This document shows, piece by piece, positions 21,021-30,911 of a stretch of 64,000 nt of DNA (position 1 is the stretch's first letter; each line of letters begins with the position of its first letter). The stretch comes from an uncultured Akkermansia sp. (lineage in GTDB: Bacteria > Verrucomicrobiota > Verrucomicrobiia > Verrucomicrobiales > Akkermansiaceae). The notes below the pieces were generated by a model, which ran no database searches, had not been told where the DNA came from, and saw only the letters and a list, made by a program, of their open reading frames with translations. The position numbers and the translations under genes were made by a program. The DNA is taken from contig CANPYO010000001.1 in assembly GCA_947588645.1 (NCBI GenBank), positions 23,571 through 87,570 on the forward strand, read 5' to 3'.

Positions 21021-23738
21021 ATGGATACGATACGCACATTTACCACGGGAGAAGGCAAGACGGCGCGCTATTATTCATTGCCGGCTCTGGCGGAGCAGGG
21101 ATACCCCGGCATTCGGCGTATGCCGATATCGCTGCGCATTGTGTTGGAGAGTGTTCTGCGCAACTGTGACGGGTTGCGAGTGACGCAGCAGGACGTCGCC
21201 AATCTCGCCGGTTGGCAAGCTGGGGGAAAGGCGGACTTTGAGGTGCCCTTTACGGTAGCGCGCATCATTCTGCAGGATTTGACCGGGGTGCCGCTGCTGG
21301 TGGATTTGGCGGCGATGAGGGATGCGGTGCAGGCGCGTGGCAAGGAGGCGGGGAAGATGGAGCCGCTGGTGCCGGTGGACTTGGTGGTGGATCATTCCGT
21401 GCAGGTGGACTGGGCGGGTTTTCCCGGCGCCTTGCAGAAGAACATGACGCGTGAGTTCGAACGCAATGCCGAGCGCTATGAGTTCCTCAAATGGGGGCAG
21501 CAGGCGTTCAACTCTTTTTCGGTGGTTCCTCCCGGCACCGGCATCGTGCACCAGGTGAACTTGGAGCGACTCGCCCGCGGTGTCATGCAGCAGGGAGATG
21601 TCTTTTACCCGGATTCTCTGGTGGGCACCGATTCTCATACCACCATGATCAATGGCCTGGGTATTGTGGCCTGGGGGGTGGGCGGTATCGAGGCTGAAGC
21701 GGGCATGCTCGGTCAGCCGATCACTTTCCTTGCGCCGGAGGTGGTGGGCGTGCAGCTTACGGGGAGCCTGCGCCCGGGTGTGACGGCGACGGATCTGGCG
21801 CTGCGGGTCACTCAGATGCTGCGGGCGCATGGCGTGGTGGGTAAGTTTGTGGAATTTTTCGGGGAAGGCGCAGCGGCGCTCTCTTTGCCGGATCGTGCTA
21901 CGGTGGCCAACATGGCTCCGGAATATGGCGCGACCATGGGCTTTTTCCCCATGGATGAGGTGAGCGCGGACTACCTGCTGTCCACCGGACGCAGCCGCGA
22001 ACATGTGGATACCTACATCGCCTATTATCGGGCGCAACAGATGTTCGGCGTGCCGCAAGCGGGGGATATCGATTACAGCACGGAGCTGACGCTCGATCTG
22101 GACAGCGTGCAGCCCGCCGTCGCAGGTCCCCGCCGTCCGCAGGATCTCATCCCGCTCGCCGAGCTGAAGCAGAGTTTTTCCCGCATTTGCGAGAGCACCT
22201 TCGGTCGCCCCGCGAGCGCGGAGACCGTGCGCGTGCAGATGCACGGCAATGCCGGTGATCCGGATGCCCCTGAGGAGCATGAGGTGGAGCTGCGCGACGG
22301 GTCTATTCTCGTGGCGGCCATCACCAGCTGCACCAACACCAGCAATGAGGGGCTCATGCTCGCCGCCGGCATTCTCGCCAAGAAGGCTCTTGCTCTTGGC
22401 TTGCACGTGCCCGCATACGTGAAGACGAGTATGGCGCCCGGTTCGCGTGCGGCCGCTCACTATTTTGCGCACACGGAACTCACCGCCGCGCTGGATGCTA
22501 TCGGCTTTTCCATCGTCGGCTACGGCTGCACCACTTGCATCGGCAATTCCGGTCCCCTCAACAGCGCTATCGAACAGGCAGCGGAGCAGCGTCCCTTCAT
22601 TTCCTGCTCCGTGCTGTCCGGCAACCGCAACTTTGAGGCGCGCATCCATCCGCGCGTGAAAGCGAACTTCCTCATGTCGCCCCCTCTCGTGGTGGCTTTT
22701 GCGTTGGCGGGACGGGTGGACATCGATATGGAGAACGAACCGTTGGGGCACACCCCGGACGGACAAGCCGTGTATCTGCGCGATGTTTGGCCTACGCCGC
22801 AGGAACTCGCCGACGCCCGCGCGCGCGCCTGCACGCCGGAGGAGTACCTCGACTGCTACTGCTCGCCCGCGCCGGAGTGGGATGCCATTCGCCCGCCGAA
22901 GGGCGCCACTTTTGCCTGGCATGCGGATTCCACCTACATTCACCGTCCCCCTTTCTTCGATGCCTTCACCGGGGAAAAGCAGCCGATTCACGATATTGTG
23001 GAGGCGCGTGCCCTGGGCATTTTCGGCGATAGCGTGACGACGGATCACATTTCCCCCGCCGGCGCCATCAAGCCCACAGGCCCGGCCGGACAATTCCTCG
23101 CCGAGCACGGTGTGCAGCGGCGCGATTTCAACACCTTCGGCTCGCGCCGCGGCAATGATGAGGTCATGGTGCGCGGCACCTTTGCCAATGTGCGCATCCG
23201 CAACCTGATGACCCCCGGTATCGAGGGCGGCTACACCCTCTATTTCGGCACGCGACCCGTCAACGAACCGGATGTGCCGATCTCTTCGCCGATCGGTACC
23301 CCCACTTTCATCTACGATGCCGGTATGGCGTACAAAGCCGATGGGGTGCCTGCTATCATCATCGGCGGGTCGGATTACGGTATGGGATCCAGTCGAGATT
23401 GGGCTGCCAAAGGAACTGCTCTGCTCGGCGTGCGGGCGGTCATTGCCAAGAGCTTTGAGCGTATTCACCGCTCCAATCTCATCGGTATGGGTGTGCTCCC
23501 GCTTGTTTTTGCTCAGCCGGACGATTACGACCGTGTGCGCGACCTGAAGGACGCTCTCTTCTCCATTACCGGCTTGAGCAGCGATATAGCCCCGCGCGCC
23601 GCCGCTACCCTGCTGGTGCAGCCGGCTCAGGCTCCGGCTTTCTCTCTGCCGCTCATTGTGCGCCTCGATACGCCTATCGAGCGGGAATATTTCCGCGCCG
23701 GAGGCATCTTGCCATACGTCCTCTCCCGCTATTGCTAA
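21021..23738 (+). CDS. acnA: Aconitate hydratase A
   Basis: This 905-residue protein interconverts citrate and isocitrate in the TCA cycle in the cytoplasm. It matches the AcnA/IRP1 type in length and order. The three cluster ligands are visible as SCTNTSN (Cys437) and GYGCTTCIGN (Cys503, Cys506), almost the same positions as in E. coli AcnA. The swivel-domain motif GGSDYGMGSSRDWAAKG lies near the C-terminus. A GTG at 21000 is also in frame, but it directly abuts a good -10 box, so the ATG at 21021 (MDTIRTFTTG) is preferred. The gene stands alone between two repeat copies. The isocitrate dehydrogenase at 38083-39303 uses its product. Confidence 0.95.
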   Translation: MDTIRTFTTGEGKTARYYSLPALAEQGYPGIRRMPISLRIVLESVLRNCDGLRVTQQDVANLAGWQAGGKADFEVPFTVARIILQDLTGVPLLVDLAAMRDAVQARGKEAGKMEPLVPVDLVVDHSVQVDWAGFPGALQKNMTREFERNAERYEFLKWGQQAFNSFSVVPPGTGIVHQVNLERLARGVMQQGDVFYPDSLVGTDSHTTMINGLGIVAWGVGGIEAEAGMLGQPITFLAPEVVGVQLTGSLRPGVTATDLALRVTQMLRAHGVVGKFVEFFGEGAAALSLPDRATVANMAPEYGATMGFFPMDEVSADYLLSTGRSREHVDTYIAYYRAQQMFGVPQAGDIDYSTELTLDLDSVQPAVAGPRRPQDLIPLAELKQSFSRICESTFGRPASAETVRVQMHGNAGDPDAPEEHEVELRDGSILVAAITSCTNTSNEGLMLAAGILAKKALALGLHVPAYVKTSMAPGSRAAAHYFAHTELTAALDAIGFSIVGYGCTTCIGNSGPLNSAIEQAAEQRPFISCSVLSGNRNFEARIHPRVKANFLMSPPLVVAFALAGRVDIDMENEPLGHTPDGQAVYLRDVWPTPQELADARARACTPEEYLDCYCSPAPEWDAIRPPKGATFAWHADSTYIHRPPFFDAFTGEKQPIHDIVEARALGIFGDSVTTDHISPAGAIKPTGPAGQFLAEHGVQRRDFNTFGSRRGNDEVMVRGTFANVRIRNLMTPGIEGGYTLYFGTRPVNEPDVPISSPIGTPTFIYDAGMAYKADGVPAIIIGGSDYGMGSSRDWAAKGTALLGVRAVIAKSFERIHRSNLIGMGVLPLVFAQPDDYDRVRDLKDALFSITGLSSDIAPRAAATLLVQPAQAPAFSLPLIVRLDTPIEREYFRAGGILPYVLSRYC

Positions 23739-23749
23739 AACACAAGACC

Positions 23750-23922
23750 TTTACGATTTAGAATTTCCCGCACTTGCGCGCGAATTTCTCAAATCGTACA
23801 TCGTACGTCGTACATCGTACATGGGCGACGCTAGTCGCCACCGCCCACGCCTTCCGCTTACGCTTCGCATTCCCCGCGCCTTCGGCGCGCTGTAATCCAA
23901 ATCGTAAATCGTAAATCGTAAA
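23750..23922. repeat. Heptad-flanked palindromic repeat, copy 2
   Basis: It fills the gap between the convergent acnA and BatD-like genes. It shows a GAATTTCCCGCACTTGCGCG half, four TCGTACA-type units, a GGCGACGCTAGTCGCC palindrome, a GCGCCTTCGGCGCGC palindrome and a closing run of ATCGTAA units. It ends about ten bases from the stop of the BatD-like gene. Confidence 0.8.
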
Positions 23923-23932
23923 TGCCTTGCGT

Positions 23933-26353
23933 TTACCGAAAGCGAACAAAGATGGGCGTCCTCGGTGGGGTGTCAGTGGTGTCGAGCGATTCGATGTGGT
24001 CGGAGGCAACCCATCCGCGCAGGCCGGTAGCGGTCTCCACATAGGAGAAGGAACCACGGCGAGCGAGCAAATGCAGCGGGGAAGAGGGGGTGAGCTGGAG
24101 AGTTGCTGAGGCATCCGGCGAGGCGGCGGTGTGCAGAGGGGTGCCGTGCAGCACGTAAGCTAGGTCTGATGCGGGCAGGGAGGAGAAATCTGCCGAGTCG
24201 CGCGTGGCGTAGTAGAGCCAATTCAACGCGCAGAGCAGACTGAGAGCGGCAAAGAGCGCCGTAGCGGATGTGAGCCAAGCTGACCGTCGGCGCATGAGCA
24301 AGTGCAGCGCGATGCAGAGCAGCAGGACTGCGGTGCAGACGATGCCGGCAATCCAGAGTTGTCCGCAGGAGAGCAGAGTGAAGATATGATGCACGCCGGA
24401 ACGCACCGGAAGCAGGGCGCCTTCCTTGCGTTGGATAAATTCGAGGTTGGCGCGGGCTTCGGGAAAAGTGGGGTTAATTTGCAAGGCTCGGGCAAAGCTG
24501 AGAGCAGCGGCGCCCGGTTTGCCGAGGCGGTACTGGCAGGCGCCTATGTCGTAGTAGAGGACATCTGCGTCCGGGGCATTGTCGCCAAGATTCTTCTGCA
24601 GTTGTTGGAGTTTATCGAGAGCTTGGGAGTACTGCCGGGCGGCGTAAAGCTCCTGCGGAGAGCCGTCATTAGCGGTGGAGAAAGGCAGCAGGGCCAGCAA
24701 CGTGAGACATAGCACCCCGGTCGCGCGCATCAGGGCTTTGCGCACGGCTTGCAGCATGGCCGCACGCTCATCCTTCGGCACAATGGGAGATGCTTCGGGG
24801 CGGAACGCTTCATCATCCCGGCGTTGCAGGATGCGTTGCAACTCCTCATCGCGCGCTTCGTCGGGCACTTGGGCCTCGATAAAGGCGCCGATGCGTTTGA
24901 GGAAGGTGAGGGAGTCCGGCTCGGAAGAAATGGCGGCGAGTTCGTGCTCGCGTGCACGCTCGGCAGACCTGCCGGCCAGAAGACGAGCGCTGTATCGCCA
25001 AGCCAGATAGATGAAGATGAGGAGAGCCGGCAGGTAAAGCAGATACCACAGCGCGCGCGGCAGAACGAAGGTTCGCCGGTCTCCACTGCCTACGGGGATG
25101 AAATCGTAAATATCCGTGAGTTCTGCGACGGGCACCGTGCCTGCCGGTGGCGGCGTGGCGGCCGTTTGCACCAAGGCGGGTCCGGCAGAATTTGTCTCGC
25201 GCCAGGGAAGGGGAATGGGCGGTGAGATCGCACGCTTGTAGGCCATGGCCTCCGGATCGAAATAAGCGAGGGAGAAGGCGGGAATGCTGTCCACTTCCGT
25301 GACGGGGCGCATGAGTTGGGAGAAAACCATGCCGATGGTTTCGCCGGTGGCGGAAATGATGGGTTTACGAGTGGCGGGCACGAGCTTCCACTCATCCGTC
25401 ATGTCGGGAGCCGGGCAGGCGAGCTGCTGCAGATTGCCCGTGCCATGTACAGTAATTTGCACCTCCACAGCCTCGTTCATGGCCAGGGAGCTTGCATCGC
25501 ATTTTGTGGAGATCGTGTAGCGTCCCACGGTGTCGCTGAAGTTCGCCGGGGCTCCGGGAGGAAGGGGCAGAGCGGAAAGTGTCAGGGTGGGCAGGGGAAT
25601 CTCCTCTTGTCCCACGGTGAAGAATCCGCGTTGGCGAGCCAGTAAAATCTTGCCGGTAATGTCCGAGGCGCCCTCGCGGAAGGGAGTGAGTTCCCCGGAG
25701 AAATCCGCCGTGCGCCAATCCTGCCTGTTTGCGAAGGCCGTGGGATTCTCCATGATCTGTCCCTGCACCATGGCGAGCACCCCTTGCACGGCGGGCTGCA
25801 GCGTGCTTACCTTGACGCCTACGGAGTGCATCTGCGGCAGATTGCTCACAAAACAATCTTGCGGGAAAAAGAGCTTGAGAGAGGCTTTGACGGGTTGGTG
25901 CACGTAGGGATCCTGCGGGTGCGTGTACCAGAGCGCTCCGTAAGGTACCGGGGTGTTGTACCATTTAATTTGCGCGGTTGAGCACACTTGAAGCGGGGGA
26001 ACTTTGACCGTCTGCTTGCGCCCGCTTCGGTATTCCACGGTCAAATCCGGAATTTGCAGGGTTCCGGTTTTGTCCGGTCGCACCAAGATCGGCAGGATTT
26101 GCACCATGGCGCGGTTGGCATCCAGCGGATTGGCTCCCGCCTTGGATTGCAAAATTTGCACCCCGGCGAATTGCACGCGCGGCTGCTCGCGGATGGAAAA
26201 AATGTCCTCGCCTACCTCCGTGTCCACGAGGTAAAGCAGTACCTGTTCCCCCGGCACTGCCACGCCTGTGGACCAGACCGGTGTCACCTGTGCGGCGGCG
26301 TACCAAGCTGCCGCAAGGAACATAATGATGATGCTTTGGATGAATTGTCGCAT
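23933..26353 (-). CDS. BatD-like aerotolerance protein fused to a TPR/SH3 (BatE-like) region
   Basis: This 806-residue membrane protein is last in the Bat operon, five bases after the preceding gene. It starts with a signal peptide ending in WYAAAQ. Residues up to about 440 form the periplasmic beta-rich part typical of BatD (oxygen-tolerance family), followed by a transmembrane helix (LWYLLYLPALLIFIYLAW). A second part begins near residue 555 with another hydrophobic segment. It has TPR-like repeats (DIGACQYRLGKPGAAALSFA), two more membrane helices, and a C-terminal SH3-like module (GSFSYVETATGLRGWV). In Bacteroidetes BatD and BatE are usually separate, so this looks like a fusion. Bat proteins are linked to oxidative-stress tolerance and envelope integrity; the exact biochemical role is not known. 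Confidence 0.8.
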   Translation of the reverse strand: MRQFIQSIIIMFLAAAWYAAAQVTPVWSTGVAVPGEQVLLYLVDTEVGEDIFSIREQPRVQFAGVQILQSKAGANPLDANRAMVQILPILVRPDKTGTLQIPDLTVEYRSGRKQTVKVPPLQVCSTAQIKWYNTPVPYGALWYTHPQDPYVHQPVKASLKLFFPQDCFVSNLPQMHSVGVKVSTLQPAVQGVLAMVQGQIMENPTAFANRQDWRTADFSGELTPFREGASDITGKILLARQRGFFTVGQEEIPLPTLTLSALPLPPGAPANFSDTVGRYTISTKCDASSLAMNEAVEVQITVHGTGNLQQLACPAPDMTDEWKLVPATRKPIISATGETIGMVFSQLMRPVTEVDSIPAFSLAYFDPEAMAYKRAISPPIPLPWRETNSAGPALVQTAATPPPAGTVPVAELTDIYDFIPVGSGDRRTFVLPRALWYLLYLPALLIFIYLAWRYSARLLAGRSAERAREHELAAISSEPDSLTFLKRIGAFIEAQVPDEARDEELQRILQRRDDEAFRPEASPIVPKDERAAMLQAVRKALMRATGVLCLTLLALLPFSTANDGSPQELYAARQYSQALDKLQQLQKNLGDNAPDADVLYYDIGACQYRLGKPGAAALSFARALQINPTFPEARANLEFIQRKEGALLPVRSGVHHIFTLLSCGQLWIAGIVCTAVLLLCIALHLLMRRRSAWLTSATALFAALSLLCALNWLYYATRDSADFSSLPASDLAYVLHGTPLHTAASPDASATLQLTPSSPLHLLARRGSFSYVETATGLRGWVASDHIESLDTTDTPPRTPIFVRFR

Positions 26354-26358
26354 AGTGT

Positions 26359-28365
26359 TTAATAATCTTTAAGAGGACGGCGGCGGGAGACGTCCTTGTG
26401 CGGAATGGGAGAACCTCCGGTCTCGTCCATGTGCATGCGCAGAATTCCTGCAGCGCGCTGCTTTTCCTTTTGTTCGTCACTCAACTCGGCTTGCTGCATT
26501 TCTGCCTGCTGCCGGTCGTCTCGTTGTTCGTCCTGGTTCTGTTGCGGATCCTGGTTTTGCTGCGGATCTTGCTTCTGCTGTTGATCCTGGTTCTGCTGTT
26601 GATCTTGCTTTTGCTGTTGATCTTGATTCTGCTGCTGATCTTGATTCTGCTGCTGATCTTGATTCTGCTGTTGATCTTGATTCTGCTGTTGATCTTGATT
26701 CTGCTGTTGATCTTGATTCTGCTGTTGATCTTGGTTCTGCTGCTGATCCTGGTTCTGCTGTTGATCCTGGTTCTGCTGTTGATCCTGGTTCTGCTGTTGA
26801 TCCTGGTTCTGCTGTTGCTCTTGGTTCTGCTGTTGATCTTGCTTCTGCTGTTGATCCTGCTTCTGCTGTTGATCCTGCTTTTGCTGCTGATCCTGGTTCT
26901 GCTGTTGGTCTTGGTTCTGCTGTTGGTCTTGGTTCTGCTGCTGCTTGAGACGCTCGATCTCTTCCTCGAGCAATTTGATGAACTTCTGGATTTTTTCCGA
27001 GTTATTCTTTGCCTGGATGAGGCCGGAATCCGCTTGTTGAGCATCGCGGTAGGGAGCGAGAACCGACTTGAGCTCATCGACAATTTTTTGCAGTGATTCG
27101 GGGGATACTTTTGCGCCGGAATCCTGAGCGTAAAGACGACGCAATTTCTCAAAGCAGGCGTGTGCTCGTTGATTGCCTAGAGCCAGGTGGGTCGCGGCCT
27201 GGAGGCGTGAGTCACTCGTCAGAAGAGCCTCGGAAAAAAGCTCTCGAGCTTCTTCGTCCTTTTGCTCTTGAAGGGCTTGGAGCGCCCGAGCGTACGAATC
27301 TGCCGGGGTTGAATCGGCCGAAGCATGCTGCGAAAGAAGGAAGCAGCCCGCCAGCAACACGACGCCGCGCCGTGGAGCCTTCCATCCCGTGGCGGCTAGA
27401 ATGCCGGCGATGATCAGCAACAAGGCAGGAACGGCAAGCCAGGCAAACAAGTCTCGCGGCACACGCCCGGAATCAAAGGTTTCCTCGTGCCGGGTAAGAC
27501 GCGAAGCTGTCTCGCGAGCGAAAGCGGAAAGATCGGCGCCGGAGCCCATGATGAAGAAATCGCCGTTCGTAGCCTTGGCGAGCCGCTGCAGCGAATCCGT
27601 GTCCAACTTGCTGATGACATGCTTGCCGGAGGCATCCTGCCAGAGGCCGTTCTCGCCATGGGGATCAGGGATCGGAGCGCCGGTGGGGGTGCCCACACCT
27701 ACCGTGATGACGAGCATGTTCTTTTTACGAGCCTCTTCGGCCAGGGAAACCGGTGTGTCCACGGTGTCCTCGCCATCGCTGAGAATGACGAGGGCGTTTG
27801 CGCTATCGGGAGCGCTGCGCGTGAAGGTCGCAATGGCGCAGCGCAAGAGTTGGTCGAAATTGGTTCCGCCGCTGCCGGCCCAGTCCCGGTTCACTTGCTC
27901 CAACGCATCGCGTAGAGCCGTGTGGTCATGCGTCAGCGGAACGACGAGGTCGGCCTCCCCCGAAAAGATGATGAGCCCAATTTTATCCCCCGGCAGTGCG
28001 TCGATGAGTTCGTAGGCTGCCGCGCGGGCTTCATCCAGACGCGATGGGGAGACGTCTGTCGTCTCCATGGATCGTGAGATGTCCAGGGCGATGAGCAGAT
28101 TGCGACCGGAAGCGGAGGCGCTGCCCGGCTCATAGCCGTTGATGGGACGAGCCAGCGCCAGGATGATGCAGGCAAGAGCAGGGAGGAGCAAAAGAACCGG
28201 CAGCAGAGAACGCCACACAGGCGGTTTGATGACCAGCTCCGGGTGCTCGGAAGATACCAGTGAGCCCCAAGCTTTGCCGAGACGCCGCCGCCACAGCAGA
28301 ACCGCCACTCCCAGTATGACCGGAAGCAGCAGGACTATCAGAATATGCGGGTATAGAAAGCTCAT
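26359..28365 (-). CDS. BatB-like VWA membrane protein with TPR-like and Gln/Asn-rich C-terminal region
   Basis: A 668-residue protein. The ATG at 28365 overlaps the stop of the upstream gene as ATGA, indicating translational coupling and excluding the earlier ATG at 28398. Two N-terminal membrane helices precede a von Willebrand A domain whose metal site DISRS is near residue 95. A third membrane helix lies near residue 320. A TPR-like helical region (BatC-like) follows, then about 22 copies of a six-residue QDQQQN-type repeat (residues ~474-608), and a charged tail with MHMDETGGSPIPHKD. BatB and BatC are normally separate products. The Gln/Asn repeat is encoded by an 18-bp minisatellite and may vary in length. 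Confidence 0.82.
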   Translation of the reverse strand: MSFLYPHILIVLLLPVILGVAVLLWRRRLGKAWGSLVSSEHPELVIKPPVWRSLLPVLLLLPALACIILALARPINGYEPGSASASGRNLLIALDISRSMETTDVSPSRLDEARAAAYELIDALPGDKIGLIIFSGEADLVVPLTHDHTALRDALEQVNRDWAGSGGTNFDQLLRCAIATFTRSAPDSANALVILSDGEDTVDTPVSLAEEARKKNMLVITVGVGTPTGAPIPDPHGENGLWQDASGKHVISKLDTDSLQRLAKATNGDFFIMGSGADLSAFARETASRLTRHEETFDSGRVPRDLFAWLAVPALLLIIAGILAATGWKAPRRGVVLLAGCFLLSQHASADSTPADSYARALQALQEQKDEEARELFSEALLTSDSRLQAATHLALGNQRAHACFEKLRRLYAQDSGAKVSPESLQKIVDELKSVLAPYRDAQQADSGLIQAKNNSEKIQKFIKLLEEEIERLKQQQNQDQQQNQDQQQNQDQQQKQDQQQKQDQQQKQDQQQNQEQQQNQDQQQNQDQQQNQDQQQNQDQQQNQDQQQNQDQQQNQDQQQNQDQQQNQDQQQNQDQQQNQDQQQKQDQQQNQDQQQKQDPQQNQDPQQNQDEQRDDRQQAEMQQAELSDEQKEKQRAAGILRMHMDETGGSPIPHKDVSRRRPLKDY
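26540..26943 (-). repeat. 18-bp minisatellite inside the BatB-like gene
   Basis: About 22 tandem copies of an 18-base unit (plus strand ctgttgatcctggttctg, with minor variants), in frame and encoding QDQQQN or QDQQQK. Copies differ by a few silent or Lys/Asn changes, so it is an older array with recent-looking homogenised parts in the middle. Confidence 0.95.
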
Positions 28366-29990
28366 GGCGCAAAGCGGGTGCGTAATTCTGAAAAGCAAAA
28401 GCCAAGCAGCAGGAGAATGAGCGCCGCCGACAGAGGGTACATGAAGAGAGGATCAAAGCTCACTAACTTGCGGCGTGTGGCGTCTGTCTTCTCCAGAGAG
28501 TCGATGCTGCGGAAGGCTTCCTGCAACTGGGCGCCACTGCCGGCGCGGTAGAAGCGACCGCCGGTGATGGTCGCAATTTCGCGCAGCGTTTTCTCATCGA
28601 AGGTATCGACATCTGCCGTGTAACGCGAGAGACGCTCATCCCTGCCGATAGCGATCGTGAAAATCTTGATGCCGAGTTTGGCGGCCTCCTTGGCCGCATC
28701 GACGGGAGAGATGGAGCCGCTGTTGTTCACACCATCCGTTACGAGGATAATGACCTTGGACTTGGTCTCAACGCGCTCGTGCAGACGGGTGGCAGCCCCG
28801 GCAATGGCGGTGCCGATGGCCGTGCCATCCGGTTCCACGTAGCCCGGACGGTCCGCTTGCCCGAATTGTCCGGCCTCAGGCAGGTAAAATTGCTCCATGA
28901 TGTAGCGCAAAATCGCATGATCGAGGGTGAGTGGGCTGCACAGCTTGGCGCGTCCTGCAAAGGCGAGCATGCCGATACGGTCGTTCGGGCGGTCGGCGAT
29001 AAAGTTTGAGATGACGTGCTTGGCGGCAGTGAGGCGATCCACCGTGGCGCGTCCCGTGCGGCCGCGTTCATCGCGTACGGAAAAGACCATATCGCGCAAG
29101 CCCATGGAGCCGGAAAGATCGCAAGCAATCATGATGTCGATGCCGCTCACCTTTTGTTCTTCATGCTCGAGACGCCAACGGGGCTGCGCCAAAGCCACTA
29201 CGAGCGCAACGGCTGCCAGCGTTGAGCAAATGGGGCCAAGACGTCCGGCCAGAGTGTGAGGTGTACTCAGAAGCGGGCGTACAAATGAAAGCGTGGGTAA
29301 GCAGACACTGCCCTCGGCGCCTTCACGCCGGCGCAAAAAGAACAGAGGTATCAGAAGCAGCAGCACCCACAGCCAACCGGGACTGCCCCATTCGAGCTCG
29401 CGAGTGCCACTCACCACCGCGAGCGGCAAGAGGGCGTGCAACGGCACGGAGGAGGGCGTGTTCTGCGTCTGCTGCGCGTCGCGAATCTTGCCGAGGAGGT
29501 CGCGTGCGCGTTCGATAAAATCGGTCATGGCGGCGGCATCGCCGACATCACTGGCGGCGTATTTGAGATCCGCGAGTTGTTGCAGCAGGGAGAGCATGGG
29601 GAGGCGCAGAGGCTCCGGCACGGCAGACAGCGAATCGATGCGGCGGCTGAATTCCTCATGCGTTTCGTACAGGGCAGGGTCCTGGAGTTCTCCTTGCAAG
29701 AAGCGGCGCAATATCATCGAAAGCTGCAGGCTGAATTCCCGGAGGAGTTGCGGGCAGTTGGCTTGCAGGGCATCCAGGGCTTCCAGCGCCTGCTGAGCCG
29801 GCGTCGTTACGACTTCCGGCGCTTGTGTGCGTCGCCGATACAGGTAGATGTACAGCACGGAGCCGATGAGGGCGATGAGCAGAGCCGCAAGCAGCCACCA
29901 CACCCAGCCGCTGGCGGCAAACTGCTCTGCCGGGAGCTCGGGGGCAAGCTCCGGTATGGCATCCGGTATGCTGGTGGGCGTGAAGGGCAT
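28362..29990 (-). CDS. BatA-like VWA protein with N-terminal DUF4381-like domain
   Basis: A 542-residue protein with two parts. Residues 1 to about 175 have a membrane helix near 28-50 and a helical cytoplasmic region resembling the DUF4381 proteins often encoded next to BatA. From about residue 200 a BatA-type N-terminus (GSPGWLWVLLLLIPLFFLRR) begins. It is followed by a second helix and a von Willebrand A domain with an intact metal site, DLSGSMG near residue 290, and a C-terminal helix near 515-535. The gene starts three bases after the DUF58 stop and its own stop overlaps the next start. The fusion of two usually separate genes is inferred from recognisable halves and should be checked by domain search. 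Confidence 0.82.
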   Translation of the reverse strand: MPFTPTSIPDAIPELAPELPAEQFAASGWVWWLLAALLIALIGSVLYIYLYRRRTQAPEVVTTPAQQALEALDALQANCPQLLREFSLQLSMILRRFLQGELQDPALYETHEEFSRRIDSLSAVPEPLRLPMLSLLQQLADLKYAASDVGDAAAMTDFIERARDLLGKIRDAQQTQNTPSSVPLHALLPLAVVSGTRELEWGSPGWLWVLLLLIPLFFLRRREGAEGSVCLPTLSFVRPLLSTPHTLAGRLGPICSTLAAVALVVALAQPRWRLEHEEQKVSGIDIMIACDLSGSMGLRDMVFSVRDERGRTGRATVDRLTAAKHVISNFIADRPNDRIGMLAFAGRAKLCSPLTLDHAILRYIMEQFYLPEAGQFGQADRPGYVEPDGTAIGTAIAGAATRLHERVETKSKVIILVTDGVNNSGSISPVDAAKEAAKLGIKIFTIAIGRDERLSRYTADVDTFDEKTLREIATITGGRFYRAGSGAQLQEAFRSIDSLEKTDATRRKLVSFDPLFMYPLSAALILLLLGFCFSELRTRFAP

Positions 29991-29993
29991 GGT

Positions 29994-30884
29994 TTAGCGG
30001 AGAAATAGTCGGCTGCGACGCTTGAAGAGTGCGCGAAGTTTGGGCATAAAGTCTTCGTTGGTGAGTAGCTGAAGATGGTCGATGGACAGTTGTCCGAAGA
30101 GCTTATCCCAATCGGCAAAATGTGCATGCACCCGCTTGGAATGCTCGGCGCGAAGAGCTGCATCAGACAAATTGGCTGCGAACTGCACGCCCGTCTCGGC
30201 ATCCAATGCGCAGACGCGTCCGGCGGCGGGCAGGGAGATTTCCAGCGGGTCATTCACGCGCATCGGGATGAGTTCGTGGCAAAAGTTGAGCTTGCCGATG
30301 GATTGCTTATCCGGGGCGAAAAGGAAATCACTAATCATAACCAGCAGCGTTTTCTTGCGCTGGGTGCGCAGCAATTCATCGACCACGGTGGGCACATCTT
30401 CATCCGCCCCGCCGGGCGGGGCGCTGAGGATGGAAGTGAGCACGCGCAGATATTGGCGCACGCCTTTGGCCGGGGGCAGGTAAAAATGCGGATTGCAACC
30501 GAAGATGAGCAGACCGGTTTTATCGCCGTTGAGGGCGGCGCTGTAGGCAAGGGTGGTAGCGATGCGCGCAGCGTACTCCAGTTTGGAATCCGGACTCAGA
30601 CTGCCGGCGTAGCGCATGGAGGCGCTGGCATCTACCGCCAGCAGCAGAGCTTGCTCGCGCTCCTCATGAAACTTGCGCACGTAGGGGGTGCCGGTGCGTG
30701 CGGTCACTTTCCAATCGATGAAACGCGGCTCGTCGCCCGGAGTATACTCGCGAAATTCGTCGAAATCGAGCCCCTGTCCGCGGAAGCCGGATCGGTACAG
30801 CCCGGCAAAGGTGGCAGTAACCAAGCGTCGCGCCTGCATTTCAATGCGGCGCACTCGCTGCATGATGTCCTGCGTTTTATCCAT
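29994..30884 (-). CDS. DUF58 domain protein of the Bat operon
   Basis: A 296-residue soluble protein of the DUF58 family, normally encoded directly downstream of MoxR ATPases. The family hallmark is clear near residues 34-58 (LDFDEFREYTPGDEPRFIDW), followed by a VWA-like fold with DASASM in place of a full metal site. It probably acts with the MoxR ATPase as a chaperone or adaptor for the two VWA membrane proteins. It lies 27 bases after moxR and three bases before the BatA-like gene. Confidence 0.88.
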   Translation of the reverse strand: MDKTQDIMQRVRRIEMQARRLVTATFAGLYRSGFRGQGLDFDEFREYTPGDEPRFIDWKVTARTGTPYVRKFHEEREQALLLAVDASASMRYAGSLSPDSKLEYAARIATTLAYSAALNGDKTGLLIFGCNPHFYLPPAKGVRQYLRVLTSILSAPPGGADEDVPTVVDELLRTQRKKTLLVMISDFLFAPDKQSIGKLNFCHELIPMRVNDPLEISLPAAGRVCALDAETGVQFAANLSDAALRAEHSKRVHAHFADWDKLFGQLSIDHLQLLTNEDFMPKLRALFKRRSRLFLR

Positions 30885-30911
30885 GACATGCGAGAGGCGG
30901 TGCGCTTCTTA

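Noticed and set aside
26398-27096. Plus-strand frame encoding long Leu/Ile runs like a membrane protein
   Set aside because: It is the antisense of the 18-bp Gln/Asn minisatellite; the apparent helices are a translation artefact.
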